Notes under the pieces: generated by a model
The model's database searches: none
What the model saw: the letters and a program-made list of their open reading frames with translations, nothing else
Told to the model about the DNA's origin: nothing
Shown: positions 34,100 to 43,612 of the stretch, in pieces
How the letters are laid out: each line of letters starts with the position of its first letter
Position numbering within the stretch: the stretch's first letter is position 1
Origin: Bacillus methanolicus MGA3
GTDB taxonomy: Bacteria > Bacillota > Bacilli > Bacillales > Cytobacillaceae
Length of the DNA: 64,000 nt
NCBI RefSeq assembly: GCF_000724485.1
Contig: NZ_CP007740.1
Coordinates: 1 to 64,000 of the forward strand
Direction: 5' to 3'
Position numbers and translations under genes: made by a program

Positions 34100-34207
34100 C
34101 TGACCAGCAACGGTTCCAAAACGTTCGTTTACGATGTGGAAAACCGTCTAATTAAAGTGAAGGATCCTGCAGGAACTTCCCTCGCTAAGTTTACCTATGG
34201 TCATTAA
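34100..34207 (+). pseudogene. RHS/YD-repeat protein fragment
   Basis: Thirty-five codons reading LTSNGSKTFVYDVENRLIKV, KDPAGTSLAKFTYGH and a stop; the YDVENRLIKV pattern is the YD repeat of RHS/WapA-type toxins and wall proteins. No start. It is preceded by GGGCGCTATCCTCTAAT, which also occurs at 22403-22419. Confidence 0.65.
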
Positions 34208-34275
34208 AGGGGCTAGTGGATCATTACAGAATAATTTAAAATCGAGATGATAAAACAACTTTAGGAGATACTAAA

Positions 34276-34515
34276 ATGTGGTTAAAAGTGCTTCTAGCGA
34301 TACTAGCATTACTGGGTTATATTCTTATGTGGTTTGCTGTGTTTGGAAAGAAGAAGGATATTGACAATATGTATACGGGTGTTTCTTCTAGCCTAGTTGA
34401 ACTGATATTTGATCTTACTTATAAATACTCCCTAACTTTAGTAAAAAGAATACTGATATTCCTTTTAGGATTATTTACCGCATTTATCTTTACAATGGGA
34501 GTAATTTTTTCATAA
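34276..34515 (+). CDS. Small two-TM membrane protein, unknown
   Basis: 79 residues with spans at about 4-24 (VLLAILALLGYILMWFAVFG) and 57-77 (ILIFLLGLFTAFIFTMGVIF). TTTAGGAGATAC precedes ATG. A decayed sequence at about 35816-35938 reads similarly (VGLFVMWIAIFGTKRKKLN), suggesting a repeated local gene. Function unknown. Confidence 0.6.
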   Translation: MWLKVLLAILALLGYILMWFAVFGKKKDIDNMYTGVSSSLVELIFDLTYKYSLTLVKRILIFLLGLFTAFIFTMGVIFS

Positions 34516-34676
34516 ATGTGTTGTTATCGGCGATTCTGACGCAACAAAATTTTATTTTATGAACTATTTCCTTACTCGATTCGTTCTAGGGGTGTTAGTT
34601 TGTGATATTGCGTAAATGAGTAGTTGCTTTGTCTATTGTGGAATGGATTATTAGAAGATTATTTGGAGGTGTGGAT

Positions 34677-35171
34677 ATGAGCATTGGCCAAGAGTACTTA
34701 AAGGTTGTGAGGGAACGATTTTTGGAAATGAAAAACACGGCGGAAAAGGCAATGGAACAGTTGCCCGAAGAAGAACTTTTTTACAGTTTAAATGAAGAAT
34801 CAAATAGTATCGCGATTATTGTCAAACACATGAGCGGCAATATGGTTTCACGATGGACCGACTTTTTTACTTCAGACGGTGAAAAACCGTATAGAAATCG
34901 TGATGACGAATTTATCAATGATATGAATAGCAGGGAAGAACTCATCGCTTGCTGGGAAAAAGGCTGGGGAACGTTTTTGAAGACTTTCTATGAAATTACT
35001 GAAAATGACCTTTTAAAAACTGTAACCATCCGAAATGAACCACATTCTGTCATTCAAGCCATTGAACGGCAAATGTACCATTACTCTTACCATGTTGGAC
35101 AGATTGTCTATATCGCCAAGCAAATTAGATCAACGGATTGGAAAACGTTAACGATACCGAGGAGGAAGTAA
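34677..35171 (+). CDS. DinB-like protein (DUF1572 family)
   Basis: 164 residues from ATG 34677, seven to ten bases after TTTGGAGGTG. Four-helix DinB/YfiT-type fold with three histidine ligand positions in the family pattern: IIVKHMSGN, the RNEPHSV region and YHYSYHVGQIVY. Bacillus DUF1572 proteins are putative metal-dependent, possibly bacillithiol-linked enzymes. No partner gene nearby. Confidence 0.85.
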   Translation: MSIGQEYLKVVRERFLEMKNTAEKAMEQLPEEELFYSLNEESNSIAIIVKHMSGNMVSRWTDFFTSDGEKPYRNRDDEFINDMNSREELIACWEKGWGTFLKTFYEITENDLLKTVTIRNEPHSVIQAIERQMYHYSYHVGQIVYIAKQIRSTDWKTLTIPRRK

Positions 35172-35333
35172 GTTAAAGGGGGTAATTGGGAAATAAATTT
35201 AAATAGCCTCCATTGGCACAATTTTTAAACGTAAGCTAGCTCAGAAAAATCTGTATATTTATGAAAGCGGAGTTTAACTAACTCTCAGTTGCACGTTTAT
35301 ATTGAGAGATTGCTAAAAAATGAGGTATTTTGA

Positions 35334-35591
35334 TTGCTATTTTTGTTAATTGTCGGACTATCTTATATATTAGCTGCTATTGGTGTACTTTTGATATTAT
35401 ATGGTGTATTAACTAAAGCGATAAGATCTGGCACGAAGCATATTGAAGAACAACTAAAGTTAAAACAAGTTCCATTTTCACTTGTAAGTTACTCCCTTTG
35501 TTTAACTAACAAGCAGGGCGAACACCGTTCTCCCCACCACCTAAATCTTTTTATATATCTCTGCGTAAGCTACTTTCAACTGTTCCCGTAA
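35334..35591 (+). CDS. Small membrane ORF with replaced C-terminus
   Basis: TTG 35334 opens a 25-residue hydrophobic span (LLIVGLSYILAAIGVLLILYGVLTKAI) and a short amphipathic helix (KHIEEQLKLKQV). After about residue 50 the frame runs into the transposon-helper remnant on the other strand, so the tail is not original. Probably a truncated gene; unknown function. Confidence 0.35.
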   Translation: MLFLLIVGLSYILAAIGVLLILYGVLTKAIRSGTKHIEEQLKLKQVPFSLVSYSLCLTNKQGEHRSPHHLNLFIYLCVSYFQLFP

Positions 35592-35669
35592 TTGCTTGTT
35601 TTCGTCTTCTAATTTTTTGATTTTTCGTTTCAGCGATTTAATGAGAGCGTCTTTATTGTTCTCATTCAT
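35541..35669 (-). pseudogene. DUF6262/TnpC-like transposition helper, C-terminal fragment (copy 1)
   Basis: 42 codons from an internal ATG: MNENNKDALIKSLKRKIKKL, EDENKQLREQLKVAYAEIYK, ending in a stop at 35541. The basic coiled coil is that of the Tn554-type TnpC/DUF6262 C-terminus. The flanking 35530-35710 bases match 51740-51895 closely and in the same orientation. Confidence 0.6.
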
Positions 35670-35709
35670 TTCTCGCTTTACTTGTTTTGGTGTAGGGGCT
35701 TGTGCTTGT

Positions 35710-36210
35710 TGTTGACGAAAAGTTTAATTTGATTTGAGATGGTAATACACAATGACAAGAATGGTCAAGGAAAGATGGGTTTAGTTCTATTTTTAATCGT
35801 TTTATTTTAGTGGGTTTGTTTGTAATGTGGATAGCTATTTTTGGTACTAAGAGAAAGAAGTTAAATAGTTTAGTTCTGGAATATCAGCAGATTTTTCTGA
35901 TTTTTCTTAATGATCATTTAGCAGTCCAGTTTTCTTGATTAGGGGAGTAGGTTTATGATAAAAAAAATAGTAAAGCCATGTATGCACGAACAATGAATAA
36001 TTTATTCCCGTTGCTTTTATGCGTTGTGGTCCTTTCAATTCATTGGTGAATATTTTGCGATTTTGCCTGCTGATTTAACTAATGTTTTTCCGTTTTGCAC
36101 CCATAAGTGAATACTTGGATAATTACCTCTATTGGTTTAGATGGCTTGAATCCGAGAAGAATTTGGTATTAGAAAAACTTGGAATTTGATAAACGTGTAG
36201 AGCAAATGGT
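35710..36210. other. Degenerate stretch with gene scraps
   Basis: Contains short readable pieces without starts: a membrane piece (VGLFVMWIAIFGTKRKK, about 35816-35938) and FYALWSFQFIGEYFAILPAD (about 36018-36110). Neither can be assigned. No intact gene. Confidence 0.4.
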
Positions 36211-36519
36211 TTAAAATCGAAATCGCCAATAATTAGTAACAATAATCATTATTACAACATAAACACCAATAATGTATTTATATATTTGTTCAGCAACTCC
36301 ACCGAAAATCAGAACTATCAAAGGCATTAAAAGAACTAAAACCCCTAATATTATTGCAAGTAATCCCGTTCTTTTAGCATACTTTTCTTTATCTCCATAA
36401 AATGTCTTATCGCTATAGCCTATGATTAGGGGCAGCATCTTTTTAACCCCAATTAGATAACCTAAATAAATGATGAATATTCCAACAACTATTGTAGCAA
36501 TTGTACTCATAGTTCCCAT
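36211..36519 (-). CDS. Three-TM membrane protein (DUF3784-like)
   Basis: 102 residues: IATIVVGIFIIYLGYLIGV, then a loop with GYSDKTFYGDKEKYAKRTG, then LLAIILGVLVLLMPLIVLIF and IIGVYVVIMIIV. The GYS...D...Y(A)K pattern between first and second spans is that of DUF3784-type membrane proteins common in Firmicutes. Role unknown. Confidence 0.65.
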   Translation of the reverse strand: MGTMSTIATIVVGIFIIYLGYLIGVKKMLPLIIGYSDKTFYGDKEKYAKRTGLLAIILGVLVLLMPLIVLIFGGVAEQIYKYIIGVYVVIMIIVTNYWRFRF

Positions 36520-36711
36520 AATAAAACCACTTCCATCTTGTAATTTCTGATTAATGTACAGATCCGATAGTTAATAGTTTCAATTTTTTGTATATATTAT
36601 AGCGCGATTTTTTTATAACAAAAAACAACAAGTTTACGAAAACAGCCTTTATCTTTTATTAAATTAAAGCACCTTTATTTGAAGATGATTCACCGAAAAA
36701 ACATTTACCAA

Positions 36712-37167
36712 TTATCTAGCTTTTAAAAAATAGTATAGGAACCAAACTGCGTGATTTTGCTCATCTGCTGCTGCTCTGCGAAATACTTCTTTAATGTATT
36801 GATTAGTCGTTTCATCTGCAATTTCTAAGTAAAAATCAACTGTTCGTTGCTCATCTTGTAAAGCAAGCTCCAATCCATTTAAATAAACATCATGACATTC
36901 TTCGGTGATTTTGGGTTGAGGTTGATTCCCAGTTAGACTGACATAAATCTGTCTAAATTGTTGAAAATGCCTTTTTTCATCCTGACGAATTTCAAGGATT
37001 TGTTTCCGTTGATTCTCGTTTGAAGTCAAATTAGCTAACTTGGCATAACAATTTATTGCACTATATTCTCCATTAATTGCCTTTTCTATGTCACTAACCA
37101 ATTTATCATTTTGTCTGTACGTTAAATTGTAATTATTCAAACTGTAGTTATTTAAATAATAATACAT
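36712..37167 (-). CDS. Ferritin-like (rubrerythrin-type) protein
   Basis: 151 residues with a four-helix ferritin-like fold: EYSAINCYAKLA, EIRQDEKRHFQQF, LQDEQRTVDFYLEIADE and AADEQNHAVWFLYYF give the Glu/ExxH metal-ligand pattern twice. Such small ferritin-like proteins of Bacillaceae are expressed in sporulation or under oxidative stress. Tyr/Asn-rich N-terminus. GGGAGGTTCTC precedes ATG 37167. Confidence 0.8.
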   Translation of the reverse strand: MYYYLNNYSLNNYNLTYRQNDKLVSDIEKAINGEYSAINCYAKLANLTSNENQRKQILEIRQDEKRHFQQFRQIYVSLTGNQPQPKITEECHDVYLNGLELALQDEQRTVDFYLEIADETTNQYIKEVFRRAAADEQNHAVWFLYYFLKAR

Positions 37168-37319
37168 ATGAGAACCTCCCAGTTTTTTACTCGTAGTATA
37201 ATACGGGTAATTAATGTACTGGGTGCATACCGTTTAGAATGTTTTTTGGAAAAAGTCACAAAATGATATAAATCTTCTCATGGGAGATTAAGTTATTGAG
37301 TAATCTAGGAGGATTTTAG

Positions 37320-37595
37320 ATGGAACGAGTAAAATCCTGTATTAAAGTAATTTCACTTTTAATTGCTATTGTGATAGTATGGTTTTTCCTGTTTGGTATA
37401 CGACTAATCGGTTATTTTTTATCCATAAGTGAAAGAGGACTTCGAGCAACGGAATGTGGTACGCAGGGCTGTAGTGATTTTGTATTTCTTTGGAATACAG
37501 CTTGGACATTCACATTTCTTATTGTTATTCCGCTTATTATCCCATCAGTTCTTGTAATTTACTGGAGTTTAAAGAATAACAAAAGAAGTTCTTGA
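37320..37595 (+). CDS. Two-TM membrane protein, unknown
   Basis: 91 residues; spans VISLLIAIVIVWFFLFGIRLIGYFL and WTFTFLIVIPLIIPSVLVIYW separated by an outside loop with two cysteines (TECGTQGC). CTAGGAGG precedes ATG. No family recognised. Confidence 0.65.
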   Translation: MERVKSCIKVISLLIAIVIVWFFLFGIRLIGYFLSISERGLRATECGTQGCSDFVFLWNTAWTFTFLIVIPLIIPSVLVIYWSLKNNKRSS

Positions 37596-37700
37596 ACAAA
37601 CAGGGGTACGCTAGTTAAATAAGACATACAAAAAGAACAAAAAATTAGTTCTTTTCTTTTTAGAAAATATCAACATTAATGTTTAAGAGAGCTAAATAAA

Positions 37701-37731
37701 ATAAGCCCCTCTCACTCGAAGAGGGGCTTAT
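37701..37731. terminator. Bidirectional terminator
   Basis: ATAAGCCCCTCT / AGAGGGGCTTAT, 12-bp stem, between convergent genes. Confidence 0.85.
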
Positions 37732-37754
37732 TCCTTACTTTAAAAAACGAATTC

Positions 37755-38020
37755 TTATCTTTCGCAAGCGATTCCATCATTGTCCCGATCTTTAGATGAG
37801 TTAGCGTTATAAAGTTCTAAGGAAACAAATGGTTTGTATTTAGTTTTTCCACCTATGTTTTTCACTTTAGAAGACTTAGCCACACCACCCTTGTAGACCT
37901 TGTTCATGGTTTTACAGTTGCTGAACCTTACAATTTTCGTCTTTGCTTCTGCAAAGTTAGTATAGCTGTAAGATAAACAAGAATTAATCCAAAAGATAGC
38001 AAAATAGCAAATACCTTTCC
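37755..38020 (-). pseudogene. Excalibur-domain protein, frameshifted at the signal peptide
   Basis: The C-terminal frame reads NFAEAKTKIVRFSNCKTMNK, YKGGV, and ends ANSSKDRDNDGIACER, the excalibur calcium-binding motif DxDxDGxxCE. A hydrophobic signal-like stretch (FAILLSFGLILVYLTA) lies upstream in another frame and no usable start joins the two. It sits directly downstream of the nuclease gene; the two domains are often fused or paired. Confidence 0.6.
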
Positions 38021-38026
38021 TTCAAT

Positions 38027-38653
38027 TTACCTATACATTCCTAAATGGTGTTTCTTTGCATAACTCATGGCTGCCCGTATCCGGTTTTCATACCTATATG
38101 TGCCGTAATCATAGAAATCTTCAACTAAACCAGCTTTGGTTATATCCTCTTGAAGAAGTTTCCCATCAACCCAAACCCAAGCTAAAAGACGATTATATTT
38201 GTCGTATTTGTCTTTACCGTCTAACTCTAAAGTGATTTTCTTTGCTTTCTTTAATCGTGAGCAGGTGTAGTTATTTTCCTCTTTTCCGTATCTTTCCTTT
38301 TTCGTCGTGTATTCAGGTGTGTCGATAAACAAGAAACGTGTCTTTGTTACTTTACCGTTGATCTTGAAGTTAGCGGTATCACCGTCTACACAACTGGAGA
38401 ATGTCGCAGTATATTTAGTGTTCAAAGGTTTTGGTGCTGGTTTCGGCGCTGACTTCGGAGCAGTGCCGGTTGGCAGATTGAAGCCACCTTCAAGATAGAT
38501 CTTGTTAACAGTTAAAGAATTTTTGCATGAATTACTACTATACTTTTTGATCAAGGCAAGAAGTTGAGTTTTAGTTTTTGCTGTCTCATGAAGTAGCGAA
38601 TCAGGCGGGGCATTCCAATATTCACACGACGCTCTTATATACAAATCCGACAA
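38027..38653 (-). CDS. Thermonuclease (SNase) family protein
   Basis: 208 residues. An SNase domain at about 80-208 holds the full active-site set: GDT (Asp92), Arg106, DTPE (Asp111, Glu114) and Arg155 in YNRLLAWV. A Pro/Lys/Ala linker (APKSAPKPAPKP) precedes it and residues 1-60 form a further small domain with Cys10 and Cys43. There is no signal peptide, no ATG and no ribosome site at the TTG start, so the 5' end may be lost. Degrades DNA/RNA outside the cell in related Bacillus. Confidence 0.75.
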   Translation of the reverse strand: MSDLYIRASCEYWNAPPDSLLHETAKTKTQLLALIKKYSSNSCKNSLTVNKIYLEGGFNLPTGTAPKSAPKPAPKPLNTKYTATFSSCVDGDTANFKINGKVTKTRFLFIDTPEYTTKKERYGKEENNYTCSRLKKAKKITLELDGKDKYDKYNRLLAWVWVDGKLLQEDITKAGLVEDFYDYGTYRYENRIRAAMSYAKKHHLGMYR

Positions 38654-38797
38654 AAGATGAACTTATTCAAAAAATGAATTATTTGTAGGAGGAAAACGTA
38701 TTAGTTTCATAAACTCCATTTTATAAGCTAGGCAGAGAATGTGAAAGAACGTTGATAAATTAATATATATAATAGGAAGAAACACGTCAAAAAAAGT

Positions 38798-38824
38798 GCA
38801 TCTGCCAACGAGCAGATGCTTTTT
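38798..38824. terminator. Terminator-like hairpin
   Basis: GCATCTGC - CAACGA - GCAGATGC followed by TTTTT. Confidence 0.7.
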
Positions 38825-38967
38825 AATAAAAAGGGGAATACATTATAAGCTTTACCAGTTTGACAGATTTATATAAATATATTTTTTTAAAAGCTTTAGC
38901 ATTGAAATTTGAAGTGAATGTGGGGGAGTGTATACGGGTCTCTCCTAGCCTATGTTTACGAAAGGAG

Positions 38968-38995
38968 TACGGGTTCGAATCGCGTCAGAAGCACC
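38968..38995 (+). other. Possible tRNA 3'-end scrap
   Basis: TACGGGTTCGAATCGCGTCA then GAAGCACC resembles a T-arm and acceptor 3' strand, with one mismatch in the T stem. No 5' half is present. It may be an integration-site remnant. The rest of 38654-39356 shows only a short unassigned reading (KMLVDEVDIKEKLSRWLKKL, about 39064-39129). Confidence 0.3.
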
Positions 38996-39356
38996 TAAAT
39001 GTATATTTGATTTATTACACAATATGAAATCGTTCACGACAAAAAATCAATGAAGACACCGAAAAGATGTTAGTTGATGAAGTGGATATAAAAGAGAAAT
39101 TATCCCGTTGGTTGAAGAAACTGGATTGATTTTGTAAGGGTTGGTAAGTTAATGCCTCAAACATTTGAAAAAATTTTGAATCCAAGCATAATTTTTCCCA
39201 AAGACATCTGCAACAATCTTATATAGGAATTAGACTCACTTGAAACTCTACCTATACTAAGTATAAAAATATTTCTATTTTATGGATAGAAGGCATGAAT
39301 ATAGAGCGACTTAGAGCCGTAAATTATAATTGAAGTGAATACAGGGAGAGGAAAAT

Positions 39357-40273
39357 ATGGCAATAAGACCACCGGTGTTGCAAAGAGGAGACACGATTGG
39401 TTTGGTTACACTTGGCAGCCCTCTTGATGCTAATATTATTAATACCCGAGTACAAACTTTGATAGATATGGGCTTTAATATAGTTTTGGGCAGGCACGTT
39501 TATTCTTATGAGGGCATCGTAGCTGCATCGGCTCAACAAAGAGCCGAAGATGTAATGAACATGTTCAAAGATCCGAAAGTCAAAATGATACTACCAACAC
39601 GAGGAGGGACAGGGGTTCAAACCATTCTTCCTTATCTAGATTATGAAGTCATAAGAGAAAACCCTAAAATTATATCTGGTTATAGTGACTTAACAGTGCT
39701 ACTAAATAGTTTGTATCAATTTAGTAATTTAATAACGTTTCACAGCCTGATGCTTATTGATTTTAGATTAGACACACTTGCTTATAATTTTAATCAATTC
39801 TTTGAAGCAACCTCTACACTCCTAGGACTATCCAGAATCCACCGGATAAACCTCTGATGAGTTTAGTACCAGACAATGTAACGGGTCCAATAGTAGGTGG
39901 AAATATGACTTCGTTAGTCAATACCCTTGGTACTCCATTTGAAATTGATACACAAGGAAAAATACTTTTTTTAGAAGAAATCAATTCACCTACTACAACA
40001 ATTTTTCGGTATCTAACTCAGCTATTAATGTCAGGTAAATTCCAAGATTGTCTTGGTATTATCATGGGAGAATGTACAAATTGCCTTGTATCTTATGGTA
40101 CAACTTATGAAGAGTTAATTAATGAATGGTTAGTCCCCTTAGGAAAACCCCTGATGGTCAACCTTGCTACAGGGCATAATTTTTATAAAGCTTCTATTCC
40201 AATAGGTGCTACTGTTAATCTCAATACGATAGATAATACATTAACTGTACTTGAACCAACCGTTTCTTTTTGA
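39357..40273 (+). pseudogene. LD-carboxypeptidase (S66 family), one frameshift
   Basis: The first frame (39357-39857) has the S66 start RPPVLQRGDTIGLVTLGSPL and the nucleophile motif GYSDLTVLL. The second (from about 39830 to 40273) continues NPPDKPLMSLVPDNVTGPIV, GGNMTSL, LFLEEINSPTT and ATGHNFYKASIPIGA. Together they make a full-length muramoyl-tetrapeptide or MccF-like carboxypeptidase of about 305 residues that trims peptidoglycan L,D bonds or microcin. A single-base indel near 39825-39835 splits it. GGGAGAGG precedes the ATG, so it was expressed recently, or the shift is a sequencing error. Confidence 0.75.
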
Positions 40274-40346
40274 TATGGAATATTTTGTTTAAAGAAATCT
40301 GATTTACATCTGATCCTAGCTAGTCAATTTTGTCGACAAGTAAGAA

Positions 40347-40380
40347 CTCCTGCCGACTGGTAGGAGATCTTTTTGTTTTT
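40347..40380 (+). terminator. Terminator
   Basis: CTCCTGCC - GACT - GGTAGGAG followed by ATCTTTTTGTTTTT. Confidence 0.75.
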
Positions 40381-40579
40381 TTCCACAAAAAATAACCCTT
40401 CCATACAGAAAGGGCATTGCCAAAAATATAAATAAGGGGGCCCCTAATATATACCATATTGTGTTTATATTTAGCAACGTATCACCAAATATCTTTATCC
40501 GGGTTAAAAATGAGTAAAGTTTATATTATTTCTACAATGTTGATATTTTCAAAAAGAAAAAACTACTCCTAAATGTACA

Positions 40580-40606
40580 AACCTCCAAGAATACTTGGAG
40601 GCTTTA
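40580..40606. terminator. Terminator of the antiporter gene
   Basis: CCTCCAAG - AATA - CTTGGAGG downstream of the minus-strand stop codon, with T-rich sequence on both sides. Confidence 0.75.
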
Positions 40607-40621
40607 TCTTCTACTAAAAGA

Positions 40622-41770
40622 TTATGCTAAATCCCTTGCTTGTATTTTTGATTTAAAAAACCATTTCATCATTGGGGGAGTGATAATCGTAGTAACCAAT
40701 ATCACAATAACAATGACAGCAAACATATCTTGAGTTAGAAGTTTAGATTCTAAACCAATTGTTGCAATAATTAATGCTACTTCTCCCCTGGACACCATTG
40801 CTGAACCTATTCCTAATGAGCTATTCCAATTGAATCCAGCCAATTTGGCCCCAATTGATGCACCAATTAATTTTGTTAGTATAGCTATAATACTTAATAA
40901 AACAATTAGACCTAAATTTTGAGTAAGACCTGAAAATTGGGCAGTGACACCAATAGAAGTAAAGAATACAGGAACAAAGATAGAATAACTAATCGTTTCA
41001 ATCTTCTCAAATACCTCATTTTTGAAGTTTGTTACACTGATAACCAGACCTGCTATATATGCTCCGATTATGGCAGCGACACCTGTGTATTCTGCTAAAT
41101 ATGCATAAACAAAACAAATAATTAGAGCAGACGAAATAACAGTTTCTGTTACTTTTAATGATGAAAACTTTTTCAAGAACCAAGGAACTACTTTCCAACC
41201 AACAAGAATGGCTGTTGCGAAAAATAATACTTTCTTTAAAATAACCGTGGTTAAATTAACATTTCCCCCGGCAAAACTCATTAAAAATGCCAATGCGATA
41301 ATGACAACGACATCATCAATGACTGCAGCTCCCAGGATAGTGGTTCCTTCACGAGTTTTTATTTGATTCATTTCTTTCAGTGCTTGTACAGATATACTGA
41401 CACTGTTAGCGGATAGTAGTAATCCCAAAAACCAAGACTGTATTGTTGTAAGGTTAAGTATTATTCCTGCAAAATGTCCTAAAACAAGAGGAACTATAAT
41501 ACCACCTAAACCTACAAAGGTAGAAGCTTTTCCGGTTCGTTTAAATTCGTCAACATCGGTTTCTAATCCAGCAATAAACATAAGCAAGATAACACCGATT
41601 TGACTAAATTCTGCTAGAGTTTCCGTTTCTGTTATTAATTTCAAAACCGATGGTCCAAGAATAATCCCGATCAGGAGTTTGCCTAGAACCGAAGGTTGCC
41701 CTAACCTAAGGCTTAGACTGCCAGCAATTTTCGATGCAATTAAAATAATAGCTAACTGAAGTATTATCAC
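40622..41770 (-). CDS. CPA2-family cation:proton antiporter (GerN/NapA-like)
   Basis: 382 residues, about 12 membrane spans. The Na+/H+ exchanger domain features include GQPSVLGKLLIGIILGPS, the unwound-helix region LLLSANSVSISV, and the paired aspartates of AAVIDDVVVII in helix 5. The size is that of GerN-type spore germination antiporters without a TrkA domain. Likely exports Na+ or K+ in exchange for protons. A strong hairpin in its leader suggests attenuation. Confidence 0.88.
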   Translation of the reverse strand: MIILQLAIILIASKIAGSLSLRLGQPSVLGKLLIGIILGPSVLKLITETETLAEFSQIGVILLMFIAGLETDVDEFKRTGKASTFVGLGGIIVPLVLGHFAGIILNLTTIQSWFLGLLLSANSVSISVQALKEMNQIKTREGTTILGAAVIDDVVVIIALAFLMSFAGGNVNLTTVILKKVLFFATAILVGWKVVPWFLKKFSSLKVTETVISSALIICFVYAYLAEYTGVAAIIGAYIAGLVISVTNFKNEVFEKIETISYSIFVPVFFTSIGVTAQFSGLTQNLGLIVLLSIIAILTKLIGASIGAKLAGFNWNSSLGIGSAMVSRGEVALIIATIGLESKLLTQDMFAVIVIVILVTTIITPPMMKWFFKSKIQARDLA

Positions 41771-41822
41771 CTAAAAATACCCACCCTTCATTAATTATGT
41801 TTTGCTTCAAATTTAATAAATA

Positions 41823-41872
41823 AAAAAGAGCCTGTCACCAATGGACATAGTTATCCCTCAGTGACAGACTCC
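41823..41872 (-). promoter_or_regulatory. Leader hairpin before the antiporter gene
   Basis: On the minus strand GAGTCTGTCAC and GTGACAGGCTC form an 11-bp stem with a 22-nt loop followed by TTTTTTA, about 50 bases before the antiporter start. An intrinsic terminator inside a leader suggests a riboswitch or attenuator. AGGAGGAGTC overlaps the stem start. I do not recognise a known aptamer. Confidence 0.55.
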
Positions 41873-42322
41873 TCCTAAAATTCTTTGTATTAATAATGGT
41901 ATTTAGTATATCATACTTTAGGTGCCATGAATAGGCCGACTCCATGCCCCAAAAATAGGAGAAGGAAAGCCATGATAAATCACTCCATCCGTGCCGGTAA
42001 TAATAATAGGCATAAGATCACAATTTTCTAAAGATTTTTTATATTTTTGGTGATAAGAAATTACATGAGTTTGTCTTTTTAGTTTTTAGGTGATTTAATG
42101 AAAAGGCGATTTTACTATACGGTTTGACCATTAAATGCAATAAAGGAGTAACTACTTGGAATATTAATCATTAGTTGAAGGAATATGGAGATGTCTAATC
42201 TTTGCTTTATTAAACAATATAGAGCGTTGGTTTAAGGGGAGATTGTATATAACTCCCTTTTTTAATGCAGTCACCAGGCTTCTTCAGAAGCCTAATGGTA
42301 ATAAGTTGATGAAGATTTACAA

Positions 42323-42482
42323 TGAAAACTGACCTACCTTTCTTATTGAAAATTGATCCACCTTTCTTTTAAACATAATTTCTCTCATGTTACATGGGGG
42401 GGAGTTTTGGAGGATGATTTCGATCGAGAAATGGACAACTATTCGTACTTTGAAGGAGGAAGGCTGTTCAATCTGTGCTTAA
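42323..42482 (+). mobile_element. IS21-family left end with truncated istA
   Basis: Two 22-bp direct repeats, TGAAAACTGACCTACCTTTC (42323) and TGAAAATTGATCCACCTTTC (42347), are the multiple terminal repeats of IS21-type elements. TTGGAGG and ATG 42414 then open MISIEKWTTIRTLKEEGCSI, the start of IstA, which stops after 22 codons. The remainder of the element is gone. Confidence 0.7.
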
Positions 42483-42633
42483 GTTGAAAAATCCTCATTT
42501 GATCATATAAAGATTTCATCTCTTCGGGAGAGAAAGGTAATTTTTCAATCACTTTATCGAGATTAATTATGTCATCAACGTTTATAGCTAAATGATTATT
42601 TACTAAGTTTTATAACAAAATAAACAATTACCG
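42483..42633 (-). pseudogene. C-terminal fragment, unrecognised
   Basis: On the minus strand an open frame without start reads VDDIINLDKVIEKLPFSPEE, MKSLYDQMRIFQLKHRLNSL and a stop near 42449. It looks like a genuine protein end; family unknown. The gap 41900-42322 shows nothing else. Confidence 0.35.
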
Positions 42634-43212
42634 TCATGATGCCTTTGATTTTTCTTCAAAATAAATAAAAATGTTTGTAATCAACTTAGAAATCAATGCT
42701 GTTATGACATAAGCTGAGAGGATATGAAAATAATAATTTGTTCCTTTGCCCAATTGCAACAGTCCTAATGCAGCAATTGCTGGTTTTATAACAAATGCAA
42801 AAACCAGACAAAGTCCAAAAATGTATAAGTAATAATTTCGCTTATGATTTAGAGTCCATTGGTAAACCAACATGTATGCAACCGGTATTAATGAAACATC
42901 GATAACCATACCTGTTTGAAAAAATGGAAAAATTTTGTAAGGATAAAACCACAAACCATTGGAAACTCCAAAGGCATCGATATAATTAATCCATACATGT
43001 ACATTAAAACCATAGAAGCCTAATAACAATGCTTTTCTTTTGTCTAGAAAAATATAAAGCACGATTAAAGGGATGACTAAGATACCGAGGTTTACCCAAA
43101 ATTGCCAATGTTCAAAGCTAGAATATTGTTTCCAATAATCTAACCATGCATTTGTTTGTTCGAATTGTATTTGTTTTAAATGTTCAATTTTGACTTTTTG
43201 TTCAATATTCAT
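42634..43212 (-). CDS. CBO0543-family integral membrane protein
   Basis: 192 residues with five or more membrane spans and the family pattern of WYPYKIFP...DVSLIPVAYMLVYQW and a Glu/Lys-rich N-terminal helix. AAAGGAG precedes ATG 43212. CBO0543 proteins are abundant and uncharacterised in spore-forming Firmicutes. A second member lies upstream on the same strand. Confidence 0.8.
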   Translation of the reverse strand: MNIEQKVKIEHLKQIQFEQTNAWLDYWKQYSSFEHWQFWVNLGILVIPLIVLYIFLDKRKALLLGFYGFNVHVWINYIDAFGVSNGLWFYPYKIFPFFQTGMVIDVSLIPVAYMLVYQWTLNHKRNYYLYIFGLCLVFAFVIKPAIAALGLLQLGKGTNYYFHILSAYVITALISKLITNIFIYFEEKSKAS

Positions 43213-43612
43213 GACAAACTCCTTTATTAATAATGGTAATCATAGTTTTCCATTTAATGTATTATTTATTATTATTTTAAGAAAATTTTTTAAGGGATAA
43301 TGCAGAGTTTTTAAGCAAACTTAAATCTAAAAAACTATTTTATTTACTAAAGATGGGTAGTATTAGAAATGTAAATATTTTACGAAAAGATCGAAAAGGT
43401 AAAGAAATAATTACTTTAGCAACATTTGACGGTAAAAGATAAAAAGTTGAAAGTAGGGTAAAATCGCTATAAAAGACTACGTATGTATACTATTTTTTGT
43501 CACTATCATTTTGGTCCTTGGGGAATTGATTTTCATGAATAGGTTGGGTATAACAACTCATGATTGTTTTTTGTTAGTTAAAAAACCCAATAAACTATCT
43601 GTTTTTTTATAT
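43213..43612. other. Gap with one short reading
   Basis: No supported gene. A 29-codon frame from ATG 43353 (MGSIRNVNILRKDRKGKEII...) has no ribosome site and is probably a fragment. Confidence 0.35.

Noticed and set aside
36001..36110. Small ORF from the fragment reading FYALWSFQFIGEYF
   Set aside because: No start codon or ribosome site and stops on both sides; treated as debris.
38920..38995. Complete tRNA gene
   Set aside because: Only a T-arm and acceptor-like 3' piece is visible, with a T-stem mismatch and no D-arm, anticodon stem or 5' acceptor strand.
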